Below the pieces are notes generated by a model that saw only the letters and a program-made list of their open reading frames with translations, had not been told where the DNA came from and ran no database searches. From assembly GCF_900107105.1 (NCBI RefSeq), contig NZ_FNOT01000010.1:1-64000 (forward strand): a stretch of DNA of 64,000 nucleotides, in the 5' to 3' direction. The position numbers were made by a program, and so were the translations under genes. The number at the start of each line of letters is the position of its first letter. Within the stretch, counting starts at the first letter, position 1. The stretch is from Geodermatophilus africanus. GTDB taxonomy: Bacteria > Actinomycetota > Actinomycetes > Mycobacteriales > Geodermatophilaceae. Shown one piece after another: positions 42,334 through 50,695 of the stretch.

Positions 42334-44616
42334 GTGAGCGGTCGGGGGACCGATTTCTTCGTCAGTCATGCCGGGCGGGACACCGCCTGGGCGGAGTGGC
42401 TGGCCTGGCAGCTGCAGGAGGTCGGCTACAGCGTCGAGCTGGACGTGTGGGACTGGGCGCCGGGTGAGGACTTCGTGGCCCGCATGGCCGCGGCGCTTGA
42501 GCGGGCCGACCGGCTGTTGGCGGTGTGTACCGAGGCTTACTTCGCCTCGGTGTTCGGCGGCGCTGAGCTTCGGGCGGCCTTCGTGGAGTCCGCGGCGACC
42601 GAAGCTCGGATCGTGCCGGTGCTGGTCGAGCCGGTCACCCTGCCCCCGCTGTACGCACCGCTGATCCATCTGGACCTGACCGGCCTGGACGAGGCCGCGG
42701 CGGCGGCCCGGCTGCGGACCCGGCTGGCCGGAGGTCGACCGACCGGCCCACCCCCGTTTCCCCGTGGAGGATCGGCGCGGAGTGACGGACCGGGTGACCG
42801 GCCGGGGTTCGCCGGTGCTCTACCGGCGGTGTGGAAGGTGCCGCCGCGCAATCCGCGGTTCACCGGCCGGGACGGCATGCTCGCCGAGCTGCGCCGGCGA
42901 CTGCACGCGGGCGAGGCCACGCTGGTGGTGCAGGCCCTGTACGGGCTGGGTGGGGTGGGCAAGACCCAGCTGGCATTGGAGTACGCGCACCGGTTCGCCG
43001 CCGACTACGACCTGGTGTGGTGGATCGACGCCGAACAGCCGGTGCTGATCCCCGAGCAACTGTTTACCCTCGCCATCCGGCTGGGCCTCTCCGCCGGCCC
43101 GACCGTGGCCGACACGGTGGAGCGGCTGCTGGCCGAGCTGCGCGCCCGGGACCGCTGGTTGCTGGTCTTCGACAACGCCGAGGGGCCGGCCGACGTTTCC
43201 GACTACCGGCCCGACGGTCCCGGGCACGTGCTGATCACCTCCCGATCTCCCGGCTGGGGGGCGCTGGGCGGGCGGCTGGAGGTCGACGTGCTTGCCCGAG
43301 CGGAGACGATCGCGCTGCTGCGGGCCCGGATCCCGGCCCTGGACGAGAACCTGGCGGACAAGCTGGCCGCCGAGCTGGGCGACCTGCCGTTGGCCGCCGC
43401 TCAGGCCGCCGGCTATCTGGAGCAGACCGACCTGCCGCCGGCGGACTACCTGCGCCGGTTCCGCGCCCACCGCGCCGGCCTGCTGGCCCGCGGTGAGGTG
43501 ATCGGCTACCGCGGCCGGGTCGACACTGCCTGGGCGCTGTCGGTGGAGCGGCTGCGCTGCGAGGACCCGGCCGCGGTGCGGCTGCTGGAGCTGGCCGCCT
43601 TCCTCGCCCCCGAACCCGTGCCGCTGACCCTGTTCAGTGACCACGCGGAGCTGCTGGGCGAGCCGCTGGGCAGCGTCGCCGCCGATCCCGACGCGCTGGC
43701 CGACACCGTCGGCGCGCTGGTCGGCTACTCCCTGGCCCGCCGCTCCGCCGACGCCTTCCAGCTGCACCGGCTGGTGCAGGTGGTCATCCGCCAGCAGCTG
43801 CCCCTAGACCGGCAGCAGGCCACCGCCGAGCAGGTGCTTGCGCTGCTGGCCAACGCCGCCCCCGGCGACCCGGAGGACCCGGCGAGCTGGGCTGGCTACG
43901 CCCGGCTCGCTCCGCACATCCTCGTCACCGCCCCGCTGGGTGACCACTCTGCCGCCAGCCGACGACTGGTCCTGGACACCGTCCGCTATCTGCAGGTCCG
44001 CCGCGACAGCCACGCCGGCCGAGCCGTCGGCGAACCGCTGCTCGACCGCTGGCGGGCCATCCTCGGCCCCGACCACCCCGACACTCTCGCCGCGGCGGCC
44101 AGGCTCACCATTGCCCTGATCTCGGTGGGTGAGGTGGAACCGGCCCGCCTCCTGAGTGAGGACACCCTGCGGCACTGCCGCCGGGTGCTTGGCCCGGACC
44201 ACCCCACCACCCTGGGGGCGACGACCGCCCTCACCCTCGCCCTGGCCCTGCTGGGTGAGGCTGAGCCGGCTCGCACACTCGCCGAGGACACCCTGCGGCG
44301 CAGCCGCCGGGTGCTCGGCCCCGACCACCCCGTCACCCTGTTGGCGGCGGCCGCCCTGACCCTCGCCCTAGCCTTGCTGGGTGAGGCGGAGACGGCCCGC
44401 GCCCTGGGCGAGGACACCCTGCGGCACTGCCACCGGGTGCTCGGCCCGGACCGCACCACCACCCTGTTGGCGGCGGCCGCCCTGACCCTCGCCCTGGCCT
44501 TGCTGGGTGAGGCGGAGCCGGCCCGCGCCCTGGGCGAGGACACCCTGCGGCGCTCCCGCCGGGTCTTCGGCCCCGACCACCCGATCACCAAGTACCTAAC
44601 CCAGGACGCCGGCTAA
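42334..44616 (+). CDS. TIR / NB-ARC / TPR (NLR-like) protein
   Basis: A 760-aa three-part protein. Residues ~5-130 are a TIR domain (TDFFVSHAGRDTAWAEWLAW, VELDVWDWAPGEDF, then CTEAYFASVFGGAELRAAF with the likely catalytic glutamate), a fold that often cleaves NAD. Residues ~170-450 are an NB-ARC ATPase: P-loop GLGGVGKTQLALEYA, Walker B RWLLVFDNAE, sensor HVLITSRSPGW and GDLPLAAAQAAGYL. The C-terminus has four TPR-like units of 42 residues. This resembles plant NLR immune receptors and bacterial anti-phage STAND proteins. It is the last island gene before attR. Confidence 0.92.
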   Translation: MSGRGTDFFVSHAGRDTAWAEWLAWQLQEVGYSVELDVWDWAPGEDFVARMAAALERADRLLAVCTEAYFASVFGGAELRAAFVESAATEARIVPVLVEPVTLPPLYAPLIHLDLTGLDEAAAAARLRTRLAGGRPTGPPPFPRGGSARSDGPGDRPGFAGALPAVWKVPPRNPRFTGRDGMLAELRRRLHAGEATLVVQALYGLGGVGKTQLALEYAHRFAADYDLVWWIDAEQPVLIPEQLFTLAIRLGLSAGPTVADTVERLLAELRARDRWLLVFDNAEGPADVSDYRPDGPGHVLITSRSPGWGALGGRLEVDVLARAETIALLRARIPALDENLADKLAAELGDLPLAAAQAAGYLEQTDLPPADYLRRFRAHRAGLLARGEVIGYRGRVDTAWALSVERLRCEDPAAVRLLELAAFLAPEPVPLTLFSDHAELLGEPLGSVAADPDALADTVGALVGYSLARRSADAFQLHRLVQVVIRQQLPLDRQQATAEQVLALLANAAPGDPEDPASWAGYARLAPHILVTAPLGDHSAASRRLVLDTVRYLQVRRDSHAGRAVGEPLLDRWRAILGPDHPDTLAAAARLTIALISVGEVEPARLLSEDTLRHCRRVLGPDHPTTLGATTALTLALALLGEAEPARTLAEDTLRRSRRVLGPDHPVTLLAAAALTLALALLGEAETARALGEDTLRHCHRVLGPDRTTTLLAAAALTLALALLGEAEPARALGEDTLRRSRRVFGPDHPITKYLTQDAG
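44128..44600 (+). repeat. Four 126-bp tandem repeats encoding TPR units
   Basis: Units begin at 44128, 44254, 44380 and 44506, each with GGTGAGG followed by codons for GEAEPARALGEDTLRRSRRV-like sequence. DNA identity is high, so repeat number may vary between strains. Confidence 0.85.
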
Positions 44617-44898
44617 CCACCTCGTGCTGGGTGGCAGCACCTCACCAATGCCAGATCGCCCTGAACAGGCCGCTCAGGGCCAACGTTGACTGACGCGGTG
44701 CTGGGGCTTCCTCGCACGCGTGTTCGCCGACGAACTCCTCGACGTCGAGCTTGCCCGGTGCACCGGTCCTACCTCAGCAAGAAGTTGGCCATGCCCCTAC
44801 AGGCTCGGCCGGCAGCGGGGACCCCGTGGAGGACACGGCCGGATACCAGGCTGCCAGCACCGCATGGGGTGTGTGGAGGGGTATGCCGAGCCACAGGC

Positions 44899-44917
44899 AG
44901 TCCGCACACAGTCCGCA
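44899..44917 (-). repeat. TGCGGACT array 4
   Basis: On the minus strand, TGCGGACT at 44899-44906 and 44910-44917, 11 bp apart, 105 bp inside attR. Mirrors array 1 near attL and has the same orientation. Confidence 0.6.
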
Positions 44918-45022
44918 AAACGGTCAATCAGGCCCCATCACTGCCGATCTTGCTCAACAGCATATGCGCAGCTCAAAGGCCATATCCGTCGCTTTTCAAC
45001 GTCGTCCAAAGAGCCCAGATTC

Positions 45023-45037
45023 GTTCCGCTTCAACGT
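45023..45037 (+). repeat. Attachment site attR (core)
   Basis: GTTCCGCTTCAACGT, identical to attL. In frame it is followed by C-TGA, giving SFRFNV and stop, the displaced native end of ychF. Confidence 0.85.
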
Positions 45038-45206
45038 CTGACGGCGGTTTCGCCCCCTGCCGGTGGTACGGGACGGCGTGAGCGGGGGCGGCGGCCTCGA
45101 GCCGGTGTCGCCGTCCCGCCCGCAGCAGCGTGCACCGCACCGATCGTGTCGGTGAGGTCGCTCGATCCCCGTGGCAGCGATCCGCAGCGGTCGAGGTCTT
45201 GACGAA

Positions 45207-45246
45207 GCTAACGGTGTTAGCCAATGTAGTGGCTAACACCGTTAGC
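45207..45246. promoter_or_regulatory. Promoter with double palindromic operator
   Basis: GCTAACGGTGTTAGCCA (45207-45223) and its exact complement (45230-45246) flank a 6-base centre. Each arm contains a smaller palindrome, CTAAC-N3-GTTAG. TTGACG at 45199-45204 is a good -35 element, with CAATGT 17 bp downstream as a possible -10 inside the operator. This suits repression by the TetR protein encoded as the second gene of the operon. Confidence 0.75.
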
Positions 45247-45263
45247 TCTTCGAGGAGTACGCC

Positions 45264-45716
45264 ATGACCAAGCGGCTGCGCACCGACGTCGACATCGATG
45301 CAACGCCTGAGCGGGTGTGGGAGGTGCTCACCGACCTCGCCGCGTACCCGACGTGGAACCCGTTCATCGTCCGAGCCGAGGGGGCCGTGGAGCCGGGGCG
45401 CCGGCTGACCCTGACCATGAAGCCGCTCGGCGGCCGGGCGACGACCCTGCGCCCCCGGCTCGTCGAGGTGGACGTGCCCCGGCGGTTGCGGTGGCGCGGC
45501 ACGGTGGGGGTGCCCGGGCTCATGGACGCCGAGCACTCCTTCACGCTCGAGCCCCGGGGGAGCGGTACCCGGCTCGTCCACCAGGAGGACTTCCGCGGTG
45601 TCCTCGTCCCGCTCCTCGCCGCGGCGCTGGACCGGAAGACGCTGCCTGCCTTCCTGGCGATGAACGAGGCACTCAAGAGCCGCGCCGAGCACGCCGCGTC
45701 GCACCTCGGTGGCTGA
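45264..45716 (+). CDS. SRPBCC-family protein
   Basis: A 150-aa START/Bet v1-like fold: TDVDIDATPERVWEVLTDLA, then YPTWNPFIVRAEG, LRWRGTVGVPGLMDAEHSF and TRLVHQEDFRGVLVPLL. Such proteins bind hydrophobic ligands; the ligand here is unknown. An AGGAG ribosome-binding site precedes the ATG. The gene is the first of a two-gene operon with a TetR regulator whose GTG start overlaps its end by 8 bp. Confidence 0.85.
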   Translation: MTKRLRTDVDIDATPERVWEVLTDLAAYPTWNPFIVRAEGAVEPGRRLTLTMKPLGGRATTLRPRLVEVDVPRRLRWRGTVGVPGLMDAEHSFTLEPRGSGTRLVHQEDFRGVLVPLLAAALDRKTLPAFLAMNEALKSRAEHAASHLGG

Positions 45717-46233
45717 CCCCCTCTCGACGCGTGCGCGCGAGATCGCGACCGTCGCCCGGGACGTCCTGGAGCGGGAGGGGCCGGACGCGCTGACCATGCG
45801 CCGGATCGCCGAGGTCATGGGGATCCGGGCCCCGTCCCTCTACAAGCACGTGCCCGGCAAGGACGCGCTGGAGGTCGCGATCACCATCGCCGGCTTCGAG
45901 GAGGCCGCCGCCGGGTTCGAGGCAGCGACCGACGGCGCGGCCGACCCACTGGCGGCGTTCGTCGGGGCCTATCGCGCCTTCGCCCGGAGACACCCGCACG
46001 TGTACCGGCTGATGACCGACCGACCCCTGCCCCGCGCGGACCTGCCTCCGGGGCTGGAGGAGCGCACCGCCGCGCCGCTCCAACGGGCCACGGGCAGCCC
46101 GGCTCGGGCCCGCGCGGCGTGGGCCTTCATCCACGGCATGGTCCTGCTCGAGCTGACGCACCGCTTCCCGGAGGACGGGGTCACCGAGCAGGCCTGGCAG
46201 GTCGGCATCGCGGCGATGCAGCGCGAGGCGTGA
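45709..46233 (+). CDS. TetR-family regulator
   Basis: A 174-aa repressor. The helix-turn-helix is TMRRIAEVMGIRAPSLYKHV and the ligand domain (FVGAYRAFARRHPHVYRLMT) resembles the WHG-type TetR C-terminus. It overlaps the SRPBCC gene, so it is co-expressed and likely represses the double palindrome at 45207-45246 in front of both genes. The SRPBCC protein might bind or modify the inducing ligand. Confidence 0.88.
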   Translation: MADPLSTRAREIATVARDVLEREGPDALTMRRIAEVMGIRAPSLYKHVPGKDALEVAITIAGFEEAAAGFEAATDGAADPLAAFVGAYRAFARRHPHVYRLMTDRPLPRADLPPGLEERTAAPLQRATGSPARARAAWAFIHGMVLLELTHRFPEDGVTEQAWQVGIAAMQREA

Positions 46234-46317
46234 CCGGGCCGACTCCCAGTGGTCCGGCGGTGCCCGCAGCAACCGCGACGCCGACCGATCCCCCACCCAC
46301 CACCCCAGGAGTCCGCC

Positions 46318-46560
46318 ATGGACATCCCGCAGGCACCTCGCCGACTTCGGCGACCGGGCGGACGACCGCCACGCCAACCCGCTGAACTGGTACGTCCGGC
46401 CGATCTTCCTGCTGCCTTCGGCTCGGTCCGCCTACCGGCGCAGCGGCTGGGGCACCACGGGCATCCTCGTCGCCCTGGCCGCCAGCGCCTCCCGGTCCCC
46501 CGCGCCCTCGTGGCCCGGTGCCGCCGAGGTCTCGACGGTCCCCGAGCGGTCGCTCCGTCG
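46318..46560 (+). pseudogene. Small membrane-protein gene, frameshifted near its start
   Basis: An AGGAG site and ATG at 46318 begin MDIP; after a one-base shift the frame reads RRHLADFGDRADDRHANPLN then WYVRPIFLLPSARSAYRRSG and WGTTGILVALAASASRSP. The NPLNWYVRP...FLLP pattern is one I recall from small uncharacterised membrane proteins; the hydrophobic end is degraded here. It probably is not translated as a functional protein. Confidence 0.5.
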
Positions 46561-46578
46561 AGGGGCACGGGAGTCGTC

Positions 46579-47073
46579 ATGCGAGGCGTGACGCGGCGAT
46601 CGGTGCTGCAGGCGAGCGCCTGCACCGGCGCGGCCGCGATCGCGGGCAACGCCTTCGTGGGGAAGGCGGCGATGGCGTGGTTCCGAGAACTCGACGCTCC
46701 GCGCTGGCAGTTGCCGCTGCCTGCCTTCTTGAGCGTCGGGGCGCTCTACTACGGGGTCATCGGCTACGTGCTCGCACGGAGCATCGACCGTCGCGACGCG
46801 CAGAGCACCGCCTGGAGCCTCGCGGTCCTCCTCGGCAACGAGGCCTGGAACGGGGTCTTCTTCGGCCGTCGGAGTGCCCGTGCCGGCTTCGTCGGCCTGT
46901 GCGCCTTCATCGTCCCCCTCGTGGCGCTCCAGCGATCGGTGGCTGAGGACCCGCGCTCACGCTGGGCCCTGGCCCCGTACACGGCCTACGTCCTCGGCTA
47001 CGACCTGCCGTGGGTCTACCGGCTGTGGCGGCTGAACCCCGCACCCCTGCGACCGCATCCCCGGCACCAGTGA
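46579..47073 (+). CDS. TspO/MBR-like membrane protein
   Basis: A 164-aa protein with five hydrophobic segments. Tryptophan-rich spacing and motifs WFRELDAPRWQLPLPAFLSV, LLGNEAWNGVFFGRRS and YVLGYDLPWVYRLWRLNP match the TspO/MBR tryptophan-rich sensory family, which bind porphyrins or other ligands. The N-terminus has an arginine pair followed by a hydrophobic stretch (TRRSVLQASACTGAAAIAG) resembling an export signal. A long palindrome follows 80 bp downstream. Confidence 0.7.
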   Translation: MRGVTRRSVLQASACTGAAAIAGNAFVGKAAMAWFRELDAPRWQLPLPAFLSVGALYYGVIGYVLARSIDRRDAQSTAWSLAVLLGNEAWNGVFFGRRSARAGFVGLCAFIVPLVALQRSVAEDPRSRWALAPYTAYVLGYDLPWVYRLWRLNPAPLRPHPRHQ

Positions 47074-47152
47074 CCGAGGAGCCGGCGCCGAGCCACCGCC
47101 CGTGTCGGCTGCCCCGAGAAGCTTCGTGTTCGGCGTCCCGAGCCCGGCAATG

Positions 47153-47202
47153 GTGTGCGCGGATGCGCAGTTCCCGTGGAGGAACTGCGCATCCGCGCAC
47201 AC
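47153..47202. terminator. 22-bp perfect palindrome between convergent genes
   Basis: Arms 47153-47174 and 47181-47202 are exact complements around a 6-base centre. It lies between the convergent TspO-like and PRC-barrel genes, so it could act as a bidirectional terminator. The arm core GGATGCGCAGTTCC resembles GGGTGCGCAGCTCC in the palindrome at 50584-50632. Confidence 0.6.
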
Positions 47203-47281
47203 TGTCGTGGAGACGTCCGCGGGACGCCCGGCGCGGCCGAGCCCGCACCCGTACGCGGTGGCCGCTACGGCCACCCCGTCG

Positions 47282-48757
47282 TCACGGTCGCCCGGTGGAG
47301 TCGTCGCTCGACTTCGCGGGCGGGACCAGCGGGTCGGGCACCGGAGCTCGGCCCCCGGGGGTCCCACCCGTGCCCGACGCCGGCGCCGGCGGTGGCGCGA
47401 CGGGGTCGACCGCCCCGATGTCCGCCGTCCCGCCGCTCGTGCCCTGTCGGCCGGACCCACCCCCGGCGAGCTTGTCGATGGTGCTCTGGAGCGGAGCCGG
47501 GGCGGCGGCCCTGACCTGCTCCACGGCCTGCTGCACCTCCGGCCGTCCCATGAAGCCGGCCGTGGCCTGCCTGATCTGCTCGTACCGGGCCCGCCCGGCG
47601 CGCGCGCCGAGCACGTACCCGACGCCCAGGCCGAGCCCCAACGACAACCTGCCCATGACTCTCCTCCAGCTCTTCTCCAGTCGTTCCCCGGTCTCGGCCA
47701 CAGCCTCGGGTAGAGCCTCTGCTGCCGCGCCCAGCGCGAGCACGGCGCCCAGCCCCGCCCGTCCGGCGCGGACGGCGCCCTCGGCCACCCGCGGCACGGC
47801 GGCCGCGACCGCCAACGCGGCTGCATCGGTCGCCCGCAGGACCGAGTCGGTGCCGACGCGGGCCGCGCGCCCGGTCGTGGCCAGCAGCGGCGCGACCCGC
47901 GTCGCGGCCACGTCGGTGTACCGCACCGCCGTCGACGCCGCGCGGCCCAGGAACTCGGCCCCTGCGGACGCGCCCTGCAGCGCGAGGCGGCCCGACGCGT
48001 CCAGCGTCGGTCCGGCCGCCGCCGCGAGCTCCGCGGCCCGCGCGCGGGCCGCGGCGGTGCCGGCGAGGGCGCGTTGCGCGGCCGATCTCGGCGGGGGAGC
48101 CGCGCGTCGGAACGGGCGCACCGACCCGAGGGACGACCCGCGGCGCAGCCGTACCCCCGCGACGACGGCTGCGGCCAGCGCCGCGAGGACGGCCACGGCC
48201 GCCGCGGCCCCACGACCGCGGTCCGCGCCGCCGCTCGCGACGGGCCGTCCCGCGGCCGCGTCCGGCGCGGCCCTCGCTGGCTCGGGTGCCATCGGCTCAC
48301 GTGCCGTCGGCTCGGGCCCCGTCGGGCCCGGCTCGGCTCCGGTCGGCTCGGACCCGGTGGACCCGGCCTCGGTGGACCCGGCCTCGGTGGACCCGGCGTG
48401 GGTCGGTTCGGCCTCGGCCGGCAGGAGGCTGTCCGAGGTGGCCGTCGAGAAGTCGATGCCGTAGTGCCGGTAGAGCGTCGCCTCCTGGTCCTGGGACAGC
48501 TCGCGGGAGGGACCGAACCGTGGCGCGCTCTCGGCCTGGTCCCGGGTGACGGCGACCTGCACCCGATCGCCGCTCCCCGTCGCGTCGACGAGCGGGACCA
48601 CCACGGTCGCCTCGTCGCGGTCGGCGTACATCCACTCCGGCCGGCCGGTCGCCTCGTCGGCCAGCAGGGCGGCGCACACCCCGATCTCGGCGCCGTCGCG
48701 GTCGACCACCGTCCGGCCGACCCAGTCCCTCGCGGCCTCCCGGTCGGGCAGTGTCAT
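47282..48757 (-). CDS. PRC-barrel domain protein with membrane-associated helical tail
   Basis: A 491-aa protein. The N-terminal ~110 residues are PRC-barrel-like (WVGRTVVDRDGAEIGVCAAL, TGRPEWMYADRD) ending in YRHYGIDF. A Pro/Glu/Thr linker with tandem GSTEA units (15-bp DNA repeats at about 48358-48402) leads to a transmembrane helix (AAAVAVLAALAAAVVAGV), then an alanine-rich helical region and LGLGLGVGYVLGARAGRARY, which resembles YtxH-like proteins. Probably an envelope or stress protein; function unknown. Confidence 0.75.
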   Translation of the reverse strand: MTLPDREAARDWVGRTVVDRDGAEIGVCAALLADEATGRPEWMYADRDEATVVVPLVDATGSGDRVQVAVTRDQAESAPRFGPSRELSQDQEATLYRHYGIDFSTATSDSLLPAEAEPTHAGSTEAGSTEAGSTGSEPTGAEPGPTGPEPTAREPMAPEPARAAPDAAAGRPVASGGADRGRGAAAAVAVLAALAAAVVAGVRLRRGSSLGSVRPFRRAAPPPRSAAQRALAGTAAARARAAELAAAAGPTLDASGRLALQGASAGAEFLGRAASTAVRYTDVAATRVAPLLATTGRAARVGTDSVLRATDAAALAVAAAVPRVAEGAVRAGRAGLGAVLALGAAAEALPEAVAETGERLEKSWRRVMGRLSLGLGLGVGYVLGARAGRARYEQIRQATAGFMGRPEVQQAVEQVRAAAPAPLQSTIDKLAGGGSGRQGTSGGTADIGAVDPVAPPPAPASGTGGTPGGRAPVPDPLVPPAKSSDDSTGRP

Positions 48758-48989
48758 CGTCGCCCCCTGTCGTGCGCGGCCGGACGCCGTGTCGGCGGCC
48801 GTCGCCCGCAGCTACCCAGCAGGTGGCGCGCCAATCCGCACGGCCGCCCGGACCCGGCACGAGCTGGCCGCTGGGACCCCAGCGGGATCGGGTGACGACG
48901 CCGCGTCAGGGACGCCGGGCACCGAGCGGCCGACCGGGGAGGCCACGTGCCGCCCGTCCGTCACCGCAGCAGGGCACTCGCCGCTGGGG

Positions 48990-50438
48990 TCACGCCTGGC
49001 TGCGGGGCTGCTCGGTCGCCGGTGTGGACTCGTCCTGCGGCAGGTCACGCGGTCGGGGCACCCGCACCGTGGGGTCCGGTCGATCCGCGGCCGACGCTCC
49101 CACGCGGGCGGCGCGCCGCCGCGCGAGGAGCACCTTCGTGCCGAGCCGAGGCCGCAGCAGCGACGCCGGCGGGTCGATCAGGTTCGCCACCCTCAGGAAA
49201 GCTGCGCCCACCTCGGGGTCGACCGCAGCCGCCGCCTGGACCTGCGCCACGTAGGCGTTGACCAATCGCACCCGCACCGGCCGGGGGCCGGGAACCGCTG
49301 GCAGTCGCAGGTCGCTGCCGGCCGCGATGTCCCAGGCCACGTCGATGAGCCCCGCGGCCCGGCGGAAGAACTGCGGTGCGAGGTCGTCGACACCAGCGAT
49401 CAGGAGGTCCCGCAGGGCGAGGGCCTCGGCAGCGGCCACGGTGATCCCCTGGCCGTAGACCGGGTTGAAGCTGCTCAGTGCATCCCCGGTGACCACCAGG
49501 CCCCGGGGGAACCGCGTCAGCCGCTCGTAGTGCCGTCGGGTGCTGCTGACGAAGTGGTAGGTCCGGGGACCGTCGAGCGGCTCCCGGTCCGCCATGAGCG
49601 CGGCGATCTCCGGTGCGGTCAGGCCAGCTGCGAAGGTGCGGAAGCCGGCCAGGTCCGTCGGTGCGGTGTCCCCGTGGTACCCGCCGGCGGCGATGATCCA
49701 CCGGTTCCCCTCGATCGCGAGGGCGGCGCCGAACCGTGGTCGGGCGACGGTGGCCCCGACGAGGCAGGCCCGATCGCCGTCGAGGTCGTCGGCGTACCGG
49801 GGAACGATCCAGGTGGTGTACCGGATGTCCACGTCGATCCGGGATTCCGCCGGTCGGTCGAAGCCGTGCGACGCGAGCCAGGACGGGGTGTGCGACCCGC
49901 GCCCCGTCGCATCCACCACCAGGTCGGCCGGGAGCGCTTTCTCGTCCGTGCTGCCGACCGACGGGCTCCCGTGGCGCACGCGTACTCCCGACACCCGCCC
50001 GTCCGTCGCCACCAGGTCGGTGAGCTGGGCGGGCGCGACGAGCTCGACCCCGGGGAGGCCGAGGACACGGGCCCGCACCCGGTCCTCCAGCAGCGGCCGG
50101 CTCAGGGCGACGGCCTGCATCCCGATCGGGGACTGGCGCAGCAGGTGCCCGTCGTTGTACCAGCGGGCGTCACCCTGCATGTCGCCGACCGCGGCGCCGT
50201 GCTCGACCAGCTCGTCGGTGAGGCCGGGGAAGAGCTCCTCGAGGACCTCACGGCCACGGGCGAGCAACCCGTGGGGGTGCCGGCCCTGGGGGACGCCCCG
50301 CCGCGCGGCGATCTCACCCGGGAGGTCGTCCCGGTCCACCACCGTGACCCGGTCGAACGCCTCGGTGAGCACCCGGGCGGTCAACAGCCCGCTCAAGCTC
50401 GCCCCGACGACGACCGCTCGCTGTCCCGTCCGTGCCAT
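48990..50438 (-). CDS. FAD-dependent monooxygenase/oxidoreductase
   Basis: A 482-aa flavoprotein. The N-terminal dinucleotide site is AVVVGASLSGLLTARVLTEA (a slightly relaxed GxGxxG), and the second FAD motif is LVVTGDALSSFNPVYGQGIT (GD...P). PADLVVDATGRGSHTP is the DG-type motif. This is the aromatic-ring/squalene-epoxidase-like group A monooxygenase fold. The ATG at 50438 has a GGGAGGGA site upstream. Substrate unknown; it stands alone. Confidence 0.85.
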   Translation of the reverse strand: MARTGQRAVVVGASLSGLLTARVLTEAFDRVTVVDRDDLPGEIAARRGVPQGRHPHGLLARGREVLEELFPGLTDELVEHGAAVGDMQGDARWYNDGHLLRQSPIGMQAVALSRPLLEDRVRARVLGLPGVELVAPAQLTDLVATDGRVSGVRVRHGSPSVGSTDEKALPADLVVDATGRGSHTPSWLASHGFDRPAESRIDVDIRYTTWIVPRYADDLDGDRACLVGATVARPRFGAALAIEGNRWIIAAGGYHGDTAPTDLAGFRTFAAGLTAPEIAALMADREPLDGPRTYHFVSSTRRHYERLTRFPRGLVVTGDALSSFNPVYGQGITVAAAEALALRDLLIAGVDDLAPQFFRRAAGLIDVAWDIAAGSDLRLPAVPGPRPVRVRLVNAYVAQVQAAAAVDPEVGAAFLRVANLIDPPASLLRPRLGTKVLLARRRAARVGASAADRPDPTVRVPRPRDLPQDESTPATEQPRSQA

Positions 50439-50583
50439 GACGGTCCCTCCCCGGGCTGTCACCCTGCGATGACGGGACGGTCCTCCGGGTGCCGCCGCAT
50501 CGGGAAGGGTCGTCGGACCCGTGCGCTGTGACGTCCGGCGCTGGGCCGGTGGCCCGACGTGTCGGACCGACGGAGCCGACGGA

Positions 50584-50632
50584 GTGCGCGGGTGCGCAGC
50601 TCCGGAGCTCGGAGAACGCGCACCCGGCGCAC
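50584..50632. repeat. Imperfect palindrome
   Basis: Left arm 50584-50604 (GTGCGCGGGTGCGCAGCTCCG) pairs with 50610-50632 apart from one bulge and three mismatches. Related in arm sequence to 47153-47202. It lies upstream of the FAD oxidoreductase and downstream of the small Cys-rich gene, and could terminate the latter. Confidence 0.55.
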
Positions 50633-50695
50633 GCCGGTGCCGTGACATCAGCGGGTGAAAGGGTCCGGGACGTTCCCGCGGGAACGTCGACGGGC

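Larger units (their letters stand above)
44617..45263. other. Right end of the island and chromosome junction
   Basis: No gene. It holds TGCGGACT array 4 (44899-44917), the attR core (45023-45037) followed by the native ychF stop codon, and then chromosomal DNA with the operator of the next operon. Confidence 0.7.

Noticed and set aside
44128-44600. A CRISPR-like or minisatellite array
   Set aside because: The 126-bp units are in frame and encode TPR repeats; there are no short direct repeats with unique spacers.
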